A DNA stretch of 64,000 nucleotides from the NCBI GenBank assembly GCA_015056925.1, contig SVFJ01000004.1:1-64000 (forward strand), given 5' to 3'. The stretch is from Lachnospiraceae bacterium. GTDB lineage: Bacteria > Bacillota > Clostridia > Lachnospirales > Lachnospiraceae. Under the pieces are notes generated by a model that was not told the DNA's origin, ran no database searches, and saw only the letters and a list, made by a program, of their open reading frames with translations. Positions 36,986-44,970 of the stretch are shown piece by piece. The position numbers were made by a program, and so were the translations under genes. Positions within the stretch are counted from its first letter, which is position 1. Each line of letters begins with the position of its first letter.

Positions 36986-37053
36986 TCTAATATATCTCTA
37001 TTCTATTCGGTAAAAAATTTCCTAAAATGTAAAATTTCGTTCACGAAATACAT

Positions 37054-37791
37054 TTAACCTATCTCAAGTGGTAGCATAATCTCTGTCACAAATACGCCAG
37101 GTTCATTCTGACGATTAATATACCCACCATACTTTTCCACTGTCATATTAATTCGTTTTAGTCCATGTCCATGATTACCACGTTTACTGCTGATGTAATC
37201 CTTATCCAGTTTACGAATCACCTCATTAGTCGCATTGGAAACAGATATGTATAGTTGACTTTGACGAATACACATATAGATACGCAAGAACCTTCTTGGG
37301 CCTTCTTCCAACTTATCACATGCCTCTATGGCATTGTCCACAAGATTACCTAGTAGTACACACAAGTCTATTTGTGGAATGCTTATCTCGCTATTAAGCA
37401 CGGTATCACATTTAATATCGATACCATGTTTTTGGGCAAGACTAAGCTTACTGTTTAAAATCGCATCTACTCCGATATTACCTGTCTTATATTCGAAATC
37501 AATCCTATCCAGTTCATCATCCATCTTATCCACATATTCATTAGCTTCTGCAATCTGTCCTGCCTCTAAATGCGCCTTGATTGCCTGCATATGATTATGA
37601 TAATCATGTCGCCAGCCACGCATTGTCATATAGATGTCATTCATCTCTTCCATCTGTATGTTCAATACTTTATCCTGATACTCATAGAAATGTTTATCCT
37701 GCTGACGCTTTCTAACCAACACATAGACTATAAAAATCAATGTCACTAGCACCGCATAACCTACCAGTATTAATGTAATATTGTATTGCAT
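37054..37791 (-). CDS. GHKL-type sensor histidine kinase (AgrC-like), short sensor
   Basis: This 245-residue protein has a single N-terminal membrane helix (about 5-26), then the phospho-acceptor region GWRHDYHNHMQAIKAHLEAG and a GHKL ATPase domain with LGNLVDNAIEACDKL (N-box) and GNHGHGLKRI (G-box). It lacks the multi-helix AgrC-type sensor, so the signal may be sensed through the exporter or a very small domain. AGGAG precedes the ATG. It follows the LytTR response regulator by 94 bases. Confidence 0.88.
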   Translation of the reverse strand: MQYNITLILVGYAVLVTLIFIVYVLVRKRQQDKHFYEYQDKVLNIQMEEMNDIYMTMRGWRHDYHNHMQAIKAHLEAGQIAEANEYVDKMDDELDRIDFEYKTGNIGVDAILNSKLSLAQKHGIDIKCDTVLNSEISIPQIDLCVLLGNLVDNAIEACDKLEEGPRRFLRIYMCIRQSQLYISVSNATNEVIRKLDKDYISSKRGNHGHGLKRINMTVEKYGGYINRQNEPGVFVTEIMLPLEIG

Positions 37792-37885
37792 ATGCTTCTC
37801 CTATAGCTAAGTATCTCAAATTCTCTATTCTTACTAACACATTTGTTTGCTGCCTTTATATGATCCTGTGCAATGACATAGCTTG

Positions 37886-38617
37886 TTACATATATAATCT
37901 AATAAATGCCTGATTAAACTCATTATAGCAACTTCGACTAACTGCTAGCTTCTCTCCAGTCGTTAAGATACACTCTGTTCTTGAAATTGACTTCACATAT
38001 TCCAAATTCACAAGTTCTGAACGACTTGCCAGGACAAATCTATCATCCTTTAATTGTTTACGAATCCCCTTCATGGTTTCCTTAAAGGTATATTCTTTAG
38101 ACATATCCTCTGTACAAATCGTAATATAATGCCCTTGAACCCTTATCATCTTTATTAACGACTTTTCTATCTTGGTATATTCTCCTGCATAGTTAAAACA
38201 AAAGTAATCTCCCTTCGTTACTTGTGAGTGCTGCCCCGAACCATGAAGCTCTGTTTTCACAAAGTCCAGTGCCTCAGTTAACTCCTCATCTTTAATGGGT
38301 TTTAACAAGTAACGAATTGCTCCAACTTTATATCCGTCAAATACAGCATCCTTATCTCCTGTCACGAATATGATAGGCAGCTGACGGTCTCGTACCCGAA
38401 TCTTGGCAGCTAATTCCATACCATCCATTTTGCCCATACGGATATCTAATAGTATACAGTCAAACGGCAAACTCTGCTCATACTTAAACAAAAGCTCCTC
38501 CGCACTTTCAAAGCTCTCTAGCCTGCACACTTCTCCCGCCTGCTTACAATAATTATCTATTTTCTTCTTCAAATATTCTAATTGTATTGCTTCATCTTCG
38601 CAAATTCCAATGTACAT
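37886..38617 (-). CDS. LytTR-family response regulator
   Basis: The 243-residue protein has a receiver domain (1-120) with acidic pocket CEDE, phospho-acceptor Asp in CILLDIRMGKMDG (about 58), and the conserved Lys in LLKPIKDEE. A C-terminal LytTR DNA-binding domain follows (about 140-240) with VQGHYITICTE and LASRSELVNLEYVKSI. It is first in the regulator-kinase-exporter cluster, behind a promoter-like region with a 20-bp dyad. Confidence 0.9.
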   Translation of the reverse strand: MYIGICEDEAIQLEYLKKKIDNYCKQAGEVCRLESFESAEELLFKYEQSLPFDCILLDIRMGKMDGMELAAKIRVRDRQLPIIFVTGDKDAVFDGYKVGAIRYLLKPIKDEELTEALDFVKTELHGSGQHSQVTKGDYFCFNYAGEYTKIEKSLIKMIRVQGHYITICTEDMSKEYTFKETMKGIRKQLKDDRFVLASRSELVNLEYVKSISRTECILTTGEKLAVSRSCYNEFNQAFIRLYM

Positions 38618-38639
38618 ATATTGCCCTCTTTATTTTCTT

Positions 38640-38667
38640 ATATTATCGGATTAATCCTATAATGTAA
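38640..38667 (-). promoter_or_regulatory. Promoter-like region with 20-bp dyad upstream of the LytTR regulator
   Basis: TTATCGGATTAATCCTATAA (38643-38662) is an almost perfect palindrome. TTACAT (38667-38662) and TAATAT (38645-38640) on the minus strand lie 16 bases apart, so the dyad fills the spacer. It could be an operator or overlap the promoter. Confidence 0.5.
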
Positions 38668-38698
38668 GAAAACGCGTCCTTTTTCAAGAACGCGTTTC
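38668..38698 (-). terminator. Terminator after rplQ
   Basis: GAAACGCGTTC and GGACGCGTTTTC form a strong stem on the minus strand with a short T run. It closes the S10-spc-alpha block about 12 bases after the rplQ stop. Confidence 0.85.
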
Positions 38699-38709
38699 AA
38701 ATCATCTAA

Positions 38710-39246
38710 TTATACTAACTCAAGTACAACCTCTAATGCGCCGTCACCCTTACGCTGACCAATCTTGATGATTCTTGTGTAACCACCCTTACGGCTTGCA
38801 TACTTAGGTGCAACCTCATCAAATAACTTAGCTACAAGGTCGATTTCCTTAGTATTCTTCTTCTTTCCTGTGTTCTCTGTTGGAACCTCAGTTACAGAAT
38901 ATAATACCTTGAGCATCTGTCTTCTAGCGTGAAGTCTTGAAGGCATATCCTTCTTGATTTCCTTCTCTACTTCTTCGTAAACAGTAACCTTCTTACCATC
39001 TACAACTTCCTTCACTCTCTTGCCATCTTTGTCCTTCTTAGCTACCTTAGCAGTAACCTTAACTGTCTCGAAGTTATCCTTCTCCTTAACAGCTAATGCG
39101 ATAAGACCTTCAGCAATCTTCTGTACTTCCTTAGCCTTAGCTTCTGTTGTAACAATCTTTCCATGATATAAAAGATTTGTTACCTGATTTCTTAATAATG
39201 CTTTTCTCTGGCTAGATGTTCTGCCTAACTTTCTATAACCTGCCAT
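38710..39246 (-). CDS. rplQ: 50S ribosomal protein L17, long form
   Basis: This is a large-subunit protein near the peptide exit tunnel. The N-terminus [20 protein letters not shown] and the end [20 protein letters not shown] are typical. At 178 residues it is well above the usual 115-130. The excess is a Lys/Glu/Val-rich insertion at about 55-105, inside what is normally a short helix connection. Such insertions occur in Lachnospiraceae. GGAG sits 8 bases before the ATG at 39246; upstream in-frame starts lack a site. Confidence 0.96.
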   Translation of the reverse strand: MAGYRKLGRTSSQRKALLRNQVTNLLYHGKIVTTEAKAKEVQKIAEGLIALAVKEKDNFETVKVTAKVAKKDKDGKRVKEVVDGKKVTVYEEVEKEIKKDMPSRLHARRQMLKVLYSVTEVPTENTGKKKNTKEIDLVAKLFDEVAPKYASRKGGYTRIIKIGQRKGDGALEVVLELV

Positions 39247-39425
39247 AATTGGCTCCTTTCGTTCGAGGACGTACTTCTTTCTCGAATTAAGTACCCTCAT
39301 TAGTGGAACAAATGACAACGCACTTTGGACTTACTTATCAAATGTTAGTTAATAATTCCATTTCATGAGCACAAATGCGCACCCTTTGGATTTACCGCAT
39401 CTGCTATATAAATCAAGTCTGCAAT

Positions 39426-40391
39426 TTATTCATCCATTGGATTTAACTGAAGACCTAATTCCTTTAACTTAGCTAAAACTTCATCTAATGACTTACGTCC
39501 TAAGTTACGAACCTTCATCATATCCTCAGAAGTCTTATTTGTTAACTCTTCTACAGTGTTAATACCTGCTCTCTTCAAGCAGTTGTAAGAACGAACTGAT
39601 AACTCTAATTCGTCGATACTCATCTCAAGTACCTTCTCCTTCTCGTCATCTTCCTTCTCAATCATAACCTCTGCATTCTTTGCATTCTCAGAAAGATTAA
39701 TGAAAATCTTAAGATGCTCGCTTAAAACCTTAGCTGCAAGGCTAACTGCTTCATCCGGAGCAACTGTTGCATCAGTATATACATCTAATGTCAACTTATC
39801 ATAATCTGTACTCTGACCTACACGGGTATTTTCAACAGTAACGTTTACTCTTTCTACCGGAGTAAAGATAGAATCAACAGCGATTGTACCGATTGGTAAA
39901 TCATCACTCTTATTCTTGTCTGCGCTGATGTATCCTCTACCCTTCTTAATTGTAAGCTCCATGTAAAGCTTACTCTCTTTGCCACCATTAAGAGTAGCAA
40001 TTACCTGATCAGGATTCATAATTTCAACATCCTGGTCTACCTGGATATCGGATGCTCTAACTACACCTTCACCCACGAAATCAATAACAGCCTTCTTCTC
40101 TTCGTCAGAATCACTGCTATTCTTAATTGCCAGGCTCTTGAGATTCATAATGATCTCAGTAACATCTTCCTTTACTCCAGGAATAGAACTGAACTCATGT
40201 ACAACACCATCAATCTTTACCTGACTTACAGCTGCACCAGGTAAGGAAGCAAGCATAATTCTTCTTAATGAATTACCTAATGTAATACCGTAACCTCTTT
40301 CTAAAGGCTTAACAACAAATCTTCCATACCTTTTGTCTTCAGAGATTTCTGTCACTTCAATGTTTGGACTGTCAAAATCAAATGCCAGCAC
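39426..40391 (-). CDS. rpoA: RNA polymerase alpha subunit
   Basis: The alpha dimer nucleates polymerase assembly and contacts activators. The 321-residue protein has the N-terminal domain ([20 protein letters not shown]) and the C-terminal DNA-contact domain with [19 protein letters not shown] and [20 protein letters not shown] precedes the ATG. It lies between rpsD and rplQ as usual. Confidence 0.98.
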   Translation of the reverse strand: MLAFDFDSPNIEVTEISEDKRYGRFVVKPLERGYGITLGNSLRRIMLASLPGAAVSQVKIDGVVHEFSSIPGVKEDVTEIIMNLKSLAIKNSSDSDEEKKAVIDFVGEGVVRASDIQVDQDVEIMNPDQVIATLNGGKESKLYMELTIKKGRGYISADKNKSDDLPIGTIAVDSIFTPVERVNVTVENTRVGQSTDYDKLTLDVYTDATVAPDEAVSLAAKVLSEHLKIFINLSENAKNAEVMIEKEDDEKEKVLEMSIDELELSVRSYNCLKRAGINTVEELTNKTSEDMMKVRNLGRKSLDEVLAKLKELGLQLNPMDE

Positions 40392-40433
40392 TGTAAATAC
40401 CCTCCTTTATGAATGTGATGTTTTTAACTACGA

Positions 40434-40466
40434 CAATAGAAAGTGCGCTAAGCGTACTTTCTATTG
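40434..40466. other. Strong hairpin between rpsD and rpoA
   Basis: CAATAGAAAGT (40434-40444) pairs perfectly with ACTTTCTATTG (40456-40466), extended inward by GCGC/GCGT. There is no T run directly after it on the minus strand, so a processing or attenuation role is more likely than termination. Confidence 0.6.
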
Positions 40467-40484
40467 CTATAAAAATCATTCTAA

Positions 40485-41078
40485 TTATTTAGAATATAAC
40501 TCGACGATAAGCATCTCGTCAACAGGAACATCGATTGCTTCTCTTGAAGGAAGCTCCTTAACTGTTCCCTTGAAGCTCTCCTGATTAACATCAACCCATT
40601 CAGGAACTAATCTACCGTTAGTAACTTCAGCGATATCCTTGAATCTCTGCATGCTTACAGACTTCTCTCTGATTTCGATTACGTCACCAGCGCTGATTAA
40701 GTATGAAGGAATGTTAACAATCTTGCCATTAACTAAAACATGCTTGTGGTCTACAACCTGTCTAGCTTCTTTTCTTGTTCTGGCAAAACCCATTCTGAAA
40801 ACTACGTTATCTAATCTTCTCTCAAGAAGAATCATAAGGTTCTCACCAGTCATACCCTTCATTCTATCTGCTCTCTCGTAATAGTTACGGAAAGGCTTCT
40901 CAAGAACGCCGTAGATGAACTTTGCTTTCTGCTTCTCTCTTAACTGAAGACCATACTCACTCATCTTCTTGCCAGCTCTTGGAGATTTTCTATTTGACTT
41001 CTTATCATATCCTAAGAATACAGGATCTAAATCAAGAGATCTGCATCTTTTAAGAACAGGGACTCTATTAACTGCCAT
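40485..41078 (-). CDS. rpsD: 30S ribosomal protein S4
   Basis: This primary 16S rRNA binder initiates small-subunit assembly and often represses its own operon. The 197-residue protein is the zinc-free variant: the N-terminus has only one Cys ([16 protein letters not shown]). The S4 RNA-binding domain is seen as [20 protein letters not shown]. It follows rpsK by 17 bases, inside the alpha operon. Confidence 0.97.
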   Translation of the reverse strand: MAVNRVPVLKRCRSLDLDPVFLGYDKKSNRKSPRAGKKMSEYGLQLREKQKAKFIYGVLEKPFRNYYERADRMKGMTGENLMILLERRLDNVVFRMGFARTRKEARQVVDHKHVLVNGKIVNIPSYLISAGDVIEIREKSVSMQRFKDIAEVTNGRLVPEWVDVNQESFKGTVKELPSREAIDVPVDEMLIVELYSK

Positions 41079-41095
41079 GTTTTTATCCTCCTAAA

Positions 41096-41491
41096 TTAAA
41101 CTCTACGACGCTTTGGTGGACGACATCCGTTATGTGGAACAGGTGTTACATCCTTAATACTTGTTACTTCAAGACCACATGCCTGAAGAGCACGAATTGC
41201 TGCTTCTCTACCTGAACCAGGACCCTTTACCATTACATCTACAGATTTTAAACCATGAATTAAAGCTGCCTTTGTAGCTGTCTCAGCTGCCATCTGCGCT
41301 GCATATGGAGTAGATTTCTTTGAACCTCTAAATCCCAGACCACCTGCACTTGCCCATGAAAGAGCGTTTCCTTCAGTATCTGTTAATGTAACAATTGTAT
41401 TGTTAAAAGAAGACTGAATATGTGCCTGTCCGCGTTCAACGTTTTTCTTAACGCGCTTTTTTGTCACTTTCTTTGTAACTTTCTTAGCCAT
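41096..41491 (-). CDS. rpsK: 30S ribosomal protein S11
   Basis: This platform protein lies near the mRNA exit. The 131-residue protein has a basic N-terminal tail, [19 protein letters not shown], and the [14 protein letters not shown] and [18 protein letters not shown] blocks. It lies between rpsM and rpsD. Confidence 0.97.
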   Translation of the reverse strand: MAKKVTKKVTKKRVKKNVERGQAHIQSSFNNTIVTLTDTEGNALSWASAGGLGFRGSKKSTPYAAQMAAETATKAALIHGLKSVDVMVKGPGSGREAAIRALQACGLEVTSIKDVTPVPHNGCRPPKRRRV

Positions 41492-41573
41492 TTTAAACTA
41501 ACCTACTTTCTCATATAAACTTGTTTACCGTCATGCTTACATTGCATATCCGGCTCAGCTAATTATGCTGATA

Positions 41574-41942
41574 TTACTTCTTCTTATTTGCTACAGTTCT
41601 CTTAGGACCTTTTCTTGTTCTAGCGTTTGTCTTAGTCTTCTGACCACGAACAGGAAGTCCCTTTCTATGACGGATACCACGATAGCATCCAATCTCCTGC
41701 AATCTCTTGATGTTAAGTGCGATCTCTCTTCTCAAATCACCTTCTACAAGGTAGTTCTCATCGATTACTGCACTAATCTTCTTAACATCATCATCTGATA
41801 AATCTCTTACGCGGATATCAGGATCTACACCTGCATCTGCTAAGATCTTTGTTGCACTTACTCTACCAATTCCGTAGATGTAAGTCAAACCGATTTCTAC
41901 ACGTTTTTCTCTTGGTAAGTCAACACCAGCGATACGAGCCAT
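41574..41942 (-). CDS. rpsM: 30S ribosomal protein S13
   Basis: This head protein forms bridges to the large subunit. The 122-residue protein begins [20 protein letters not shown] and ends with a basic [15 protein letters not shown] tail. The true start is the ATG at 41942, after GGAGG; an ATG 15 bases upstream is the ribosome binding site itself. A 337-base leader precedes it. Confidence 0.97.
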   Translation of the reverse strand: MARIAGVDLPREKRVEIGLTYIYGIGRVSATKILADAGVDPDIRVRDLSDDDVKKISAVIDENYLVEGDLRREIALNIKRLQEIGCYRGIRHRKGLPVRGQKTKTNARTRKGPKRTVANKKK

Positions 41943-42279
41943 GTTAAATTCCTCCATTTTGCTTCATGAAGACATCTTACGATTGCTTCACATATTAATA
42001 AGTAAACTAATTGATTGGGGCATTATCTACCCGATCGGATATTTATCCGATTTGTCCGATACTACATCGGTATCTGGTACTCCAGATGTAAGCAGGTATG
42101 TCTTGTTTTTCCTGCTTTGTTTCTTGCGAAACTTTTCTCGGTATCAAGAAGTAAACACACGACAAAATTCTAATTTATCTCTGTCATATATTTAATAGTA
42201 TCATTCCTTGACGGTGAGTAATGGAATATCATTACTCAGGAATATAATACTGTCAGCCGCTTCAATACAGTAGAGTTAA
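41943..42279 (-). promoter_or_regulatory. Structured leader upstream of rpsM (337 bases)
   Basis: No gene is present in this gap inside the ribosomal block. It contains a TGAGTAATG/CATTACTCA hairpin (42215-42238) and, on the minus strand, an ATCGGATAAATATCCGAT hairpin preceded by more ATCGG repeats. Structured leaders that bind S4 control alpha operons in other bacteria. This one is a candidate, but I cannot match it to a known class. Confidence 0.45.
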
Positions 42280-42393
42280 TTAACCCTGTCTCTGCTTGTG
42301 CTTAGGATTCTCACAGATTACCATGATACGTCCTTTTCTCTTGATAATTTTGCATTTTTCGCAAATAGGTTTTACTGATGATCTAACTTTCAT
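42280..42393 (-). CDS. rpmJ: 50S ribosomal protein L36
   Basis: This is the smallest large-subunit protein, 37 residues: [20 protein letters not shown] then [17 protein letters not shown]. The zinc ligands (CxxC, Cys, His) are all present, so this is the zinc form. GGAGGG precedes the ATG at 42393. It follows infA by 76 bases. Confidence 0.96.
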   Translation of the reverse strand: MKVRSSVKPICEKCKIIKRKGRIMVICENPKHKQRQG

Positions 42394-42469
42394 GTTAAAC
42401 CCTCCTTTCAAAAAGACCGTTTTACATTATAGCAGACAATTACAAGAATTGCAACCCCTATAATAATAT

Positions 42470-42688
42470 TTATTTATCACGCCAAATGATTCTTCCCTTA
42501 GATAAATCATATGGTGATAATTCTAAAGTAACTTTATCTCCAGGTAAGATACGAATGAAGTTCTGTCTTAACTTTCCACTGATGTGAGCAAGTACCTTAT
42601 GACCATTCTCTAACTCTACCTGAAACATTGTGTTTGGAAGCTTCTCTACTACTGTTCCTTCGATTTCAATAACATCTGACTTTGACAT
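42470..42688 (-). CDS. infA: Translation initiation factor IF-1
   Basis: This 72-residue S1-like OB-fold protein binds the ribosomal A site during initiation. It starts [20 protein letters not shown] and has [17 protein letters not shown] and the end GRIIWRDK. It lies between the KOW protein gene and rpmJ in normal Firmicutes order. Confidence 0.98.
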   Translation of the reverse strand: MSKSDVIEIEGTVVEKLPNTMFQVELENGHKVLAHISGKLRQNFIRILPGDKVTLELSPYDLSKGRIIWRDK

Positions 42689-42710
42689 TTTTTCCTCACT
42701 TTCTGTCGTT

Positions 42711-42977
42711 CTACGACTTATCCATCATGTCTTTACAATACAATTTAATTGCTCTTTTTATAGTTTCATTGGTTACAGACTTATCAATAATGCTTTGCAC
42801 CATCGTATCATCAACATCTTTGATAATCTGTATATGCTTTTTGTTTTTCCTCTTAGGATTATCCAAGGTTCTAAACTTACCATCGGCAAGCCATACCCAA
42901 GTTTCATTTTCTTCTATTACAAAATACAACCTGCTCTTGTCATGTCCTGCAAGGGAATATGCTAAATATCCTACCAT
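42711..42977 (-). CDS. KOW-domain-like RNA-binding protein (88 aa)
   Basis: This small basic protein begins [20 protein letters not shown] and has [20 protein letters not shown], the pattern of the L14e-like KOW proteins found between map and infA in Clostridia. AGGAG is 7 bases before the ATG at 42977; an ATG at 42983 is too close. It follows map by 10 bases. It likely touches rRNA or ribosomes; its role is not established. Confidence 0.82.
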   Translation of the reverse strand: MVGYLAYSLAGHDKSRLYFVIEENETWVWLADGKFRTLDNPKRKNKKHIQIIKDVDDTMVQSIIDKSVTNETIKRAIKLYCKDMMDKS

Positions 42978-42987
42978 ATTCATTCTC

Positions 42988-43740
42988 CTATGAAAGAGTT
43001 AATATTTCCGGTTCGCCATCGGTTATTAATATTGTATTTTCATAATGTGCTGAAAGGGAACCATCATCGGAAACAACTGTCCAGTCGTCATCCATCCACG
43101 CAACATCGCATCTTCCCATGTTAATCATCGGTTCAACTGCAAGTGTCATACCTGCACGCAGCTTTAACCCTCTACGACGCTGTGCAAAGTTTGGTATCTG
43201 TGGGTCCTCATGCAACTGTGTTCCAATTCCATGTCCTACAAGGTCTCTTACGATTCCATATCCAAACTTTGAAATATATGCATCAATCGCATTGGAGATA
43301 TCATATAAATGATTACCATCCTTTGCCATCTTAATACCTTCGAAGAAGCTGTTTCTTGTCTCATCTATGAGTTTCTGTGCTTCCGGGCTAATCTTACCTA
43401 CGCCATAGGTTCTTGCAGCATCTGAGTGATATCCCTTGTAAATCAGACCTGCATCTAAGCTTACGATATCGCCCTCCTGCAAAATTCTGTCAGCTCGTGG
43501 AATACCATGAACAACCTCGTCGTTCACAGATACACAAATAGATGCCGGATATCCATTATAGTTAAGGAAGTTCGGAATACACCCATATCCTCTGATTAAC
43601 TTCTCACCTAATCTGTCAATCTCTAATGTAGACATACCAGGCTGAATTGCCTGACCAAGCTCATTATGAACCTTCTCTAACAGTCTACCTGCTTCTCTCA
43701 TCAAATCTATCTCTCTTGCAGATTTAATTGTTACAGCCAT
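42988..43740 (-). CDS. map: Methionine aminopeptidase, type I
   Basis: It removes N-terminal methionine from new proteins using two metal ions. All five ligands are visible in the 250-residue protein: Asp in VSLDAGLIY, Asp in SDAART, His in LVGHGIG, Glu in AVEPMINMG and Glu in YENTILIT. There is no N-terminal zinc extension. It follows adk by 93 bases. Confidence 0.97.
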   Translation of the reverse strand: MAVTIKSAREIDLMREAGRLLEKVHNELGQAIQPGMSTLEIDRLGEKLIRGYGCIPNFLNYNGYPASICVSVNDEVVHGIPRADRILQEGDIVSLDAGLIYKGYHSDAARTYGVGKISPEAQKLIDETRNSFFEGIKMAKDGNHLYDISNAIDAYISKFGYGIVRDLVGHGIGTQLHEDPQIPNFAQRRRGLKLRAGMTLAVEPMINMGRCDVAWMDDDWTVVSDDGSLSAHYENTILITDGEPEILTLS

Positions 43741-43833
43741 CTCTTATCCTCCTATATGAATTCTTACATATCATGAACATCATCCCATATGTATCACTTC
43801 ATATTATGAATCTTTCCACTTAACGGCTTATTC

Positions 43834-44475
43834 TTACTCAAGAATATCAACAATCGCCTGGAAGACATCCTTCATATCTACTGTTCCGTCTACAGTCTTA
43901 AGTACATTCTTAGCTGTATAGAAATCAATTAAAGGCTGTGTCTGCTTGTGGTAAACATCCAATCTGTTCTTAACAGTCTCCGGCTTGTCATCATCTCTTA
44001 AAATAAGCTCAGAACCACATGTATCACAGATACCCTCTGCCTTTGGCGGAATATGTACTAAATGATATGTTGCTCCACATGTAACACATGCTCTTCTGCC
44101 TGACATTCTTCTGACAATATTCTCATCAGGAACATCTACATTAATTGCATAATCAATCTTGTCTCCAAGCTCTGTTAACGCTTTATCTAAAACCTCTGCC
44201 TGTGGAATTGTTCTCGGGAATCCATCCAATACATAACCATTCTTACAGTCATCCTTTGCTACTCTGTCTAAAAGAATCTTTACGGTAAGCTCATCCGGAA
44301 CCAACTGACCCTGGTCCATATACTTCTTTGCTTCCATTCCAAGCTCTGTACCATTCTTAATATTTGCTCTGAAAATATCTCCTGTTGATACATGAGGAAT
44401 TGTATACTTCTCAGCAATCATCTTAGCCTGTGTACCTTTACCTGCGCCTGGTGCGCCTAACATAATAATCTTCAT
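43834..44475 (-). CDS. adk: Adenylate kinase, zinc-type LID
   Basis: It interconverts AMP, ADP and ATP. The 213-residue long form has the P-loop [14 protein letters not shown]-binding TGDIFRANI and DGFPRT, and a LID with four Cys (CVTCG and CDTCG) that bind zinc. The ATG is directly preceded by a family 2 repeat, which separates it by about 83 bases from an AGGAGG at 44559-44564. The gene is cut off from secY by 495 non-coding bases. Confidence 0.96.
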   Translation of the reverse strand: MKIIMLGAPGAGKGTQAKMIAEKYTIPHVSTGDIFRANIKNGTELGMEAKKYMDQGQLVPDELTVKILLDRVAKDDCKNGYVLDGFPRTIPQAEVLDKALTELGDKIDYAINVDVPDENIVRRMSGRRACVTCGATYHLVHIPPKAEGICDTCGSELILRDDDKPETVKNRLDVYHKQTQPLIDFYTAKNVLKTVDGTVDMKDVFQAIVDILE

Positions 44476-44479
44476 ATTT

Positions 44480-44558
44480 AATAACCATGCCTTTCCATTG
44501 CGTGCAAACTTTGGGCCGCAGGCACAAATTTGTGTGTGAAAATTTATTTTCGCACTAT
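44480..44558 (-). repeat. Structured leader repeat, family 2, copy 2 (before adk)
   Basis: On the minus strand it begins TAGTGCGAAAATAAATTTTC (hairpin closing on CAC), then the core hairpin TTTG-U-GCC-UGC-GGC-C-CAAA, and ends GGAAAGGCATGGTTATTAAA four bases before the adk ATG. The last 45 bases align closely with copy 1. An AGGAGG at 44559-44564 abuts its upstream end, as if the repeat had entered between a ribosome binding site and its start codon. Confidence 0.78.
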
Positions 44559-44621
44559 CCTCCTAGCCACTGTAGCTGCCTTGTCTTCTTTTGTTTGCTA
44601 TTCTCTTGCCATAGCACTCCA

Positions 44622-44655
44622 ATTATATTCTATATCCAATATCAAATATATGCAA
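44622..44655 (-). promoter_or_regulatory. Possible promoter for adk-map
   Basis: TTGCAT (44655-44650) and TAGAAT (44632-44627) on the minus strand are 17 bases apart, with TATAAT overlapping just downstream. It would restore transcription after the secY-adk gap. AT-richness makes chance matches likely. Confidence 0.45.
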
Positions 44656-44687
44656 TGCTACTTTTATCTATATTTTAAGATTTTGGT

Positions 44688-44836
44688 AATTATTCAGAGC
44701 CGTGCAAATTTATAGGTATATGCATGACAAGCTCGCTTGTTGATGCATATAGCTATAAATTGATAGGGCGAGAATCGCCCATTCGCAAAAGTAAAGCGTC
44801 ACAGACGCAATTTTGCGAATGTTGCTCTGAATAATC
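44688..44836. repeat. Hairpin-rich MITE-like element, family 1, copy A
   Basis: The ends AATTATTCAGAGC (44688-44700) and GCTCTGAATAATC (44824-44836) are inverted copies with one mismatch. Internal modules in order: TGCAAATTTATA, a TATGCAT/ATGCATA stem enclosing ACAAGC/GCTTGT, TATAAATT, a GGGCGAGAATCGCCC hairpin, and an 11-bp stem CATTCGCAAAA/TTTTGCGAATG enclosing GCGTC/GACGC. It is non-coding, 149 bp. It matches the 150-bp element at 56226-56375 in inverted orientation. Confidence 0.78.
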
Positions 44837-44882
44837 AGACCCAACTTCATTATTCTCTAAAGTTATATCCTATATAAACTAA

Positions 44883-44968
44883 AAGAACGTCCAAGAACGT
44901 CCTTATGCATCTTTACATATAATCATGGCAGAAGCAAAGCATACGCTTTGCTTCTGTTCCATGCATAT
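44883..44968 (-). terminator. Long hairpin downstream of secY
   Basis: CAGAAGCAAAGC (44929-44940) pairs with GCTTTGCTTCTG (44945-44956), extended outward by imperfect ATCATGG/CCATGCATATGAT pairing. A 10-bp tandem repeat AAGAACGTCC lies at 44883-44902. The stem is strong but has no clear T run, so it may stabilise the messenger end or terminate weakly. Confidence 0.5.
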
Positions 44969-44970
44969 GA

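Noticed and set aside
37022-37053. Short peptide gene between the kinase and exporter as an autoinducer
   Set aside because: A 15-codon frame exists but lacks a ribosome binding site, leader features or a processing motif.
39247-39318. 24-residue N-terminal extension of L17
   Set aside because: The family start [15 protein letters not shown] has its own GGAG; the extension has no site and no similarity to L17.
44883-44902. Tandem AAGAACGTCC repeat as an operator
   Set aside because: Only two copies, not next to a promoter, and adjacent to the secY 3' hairpin. There is too little to claim a regulatory site.
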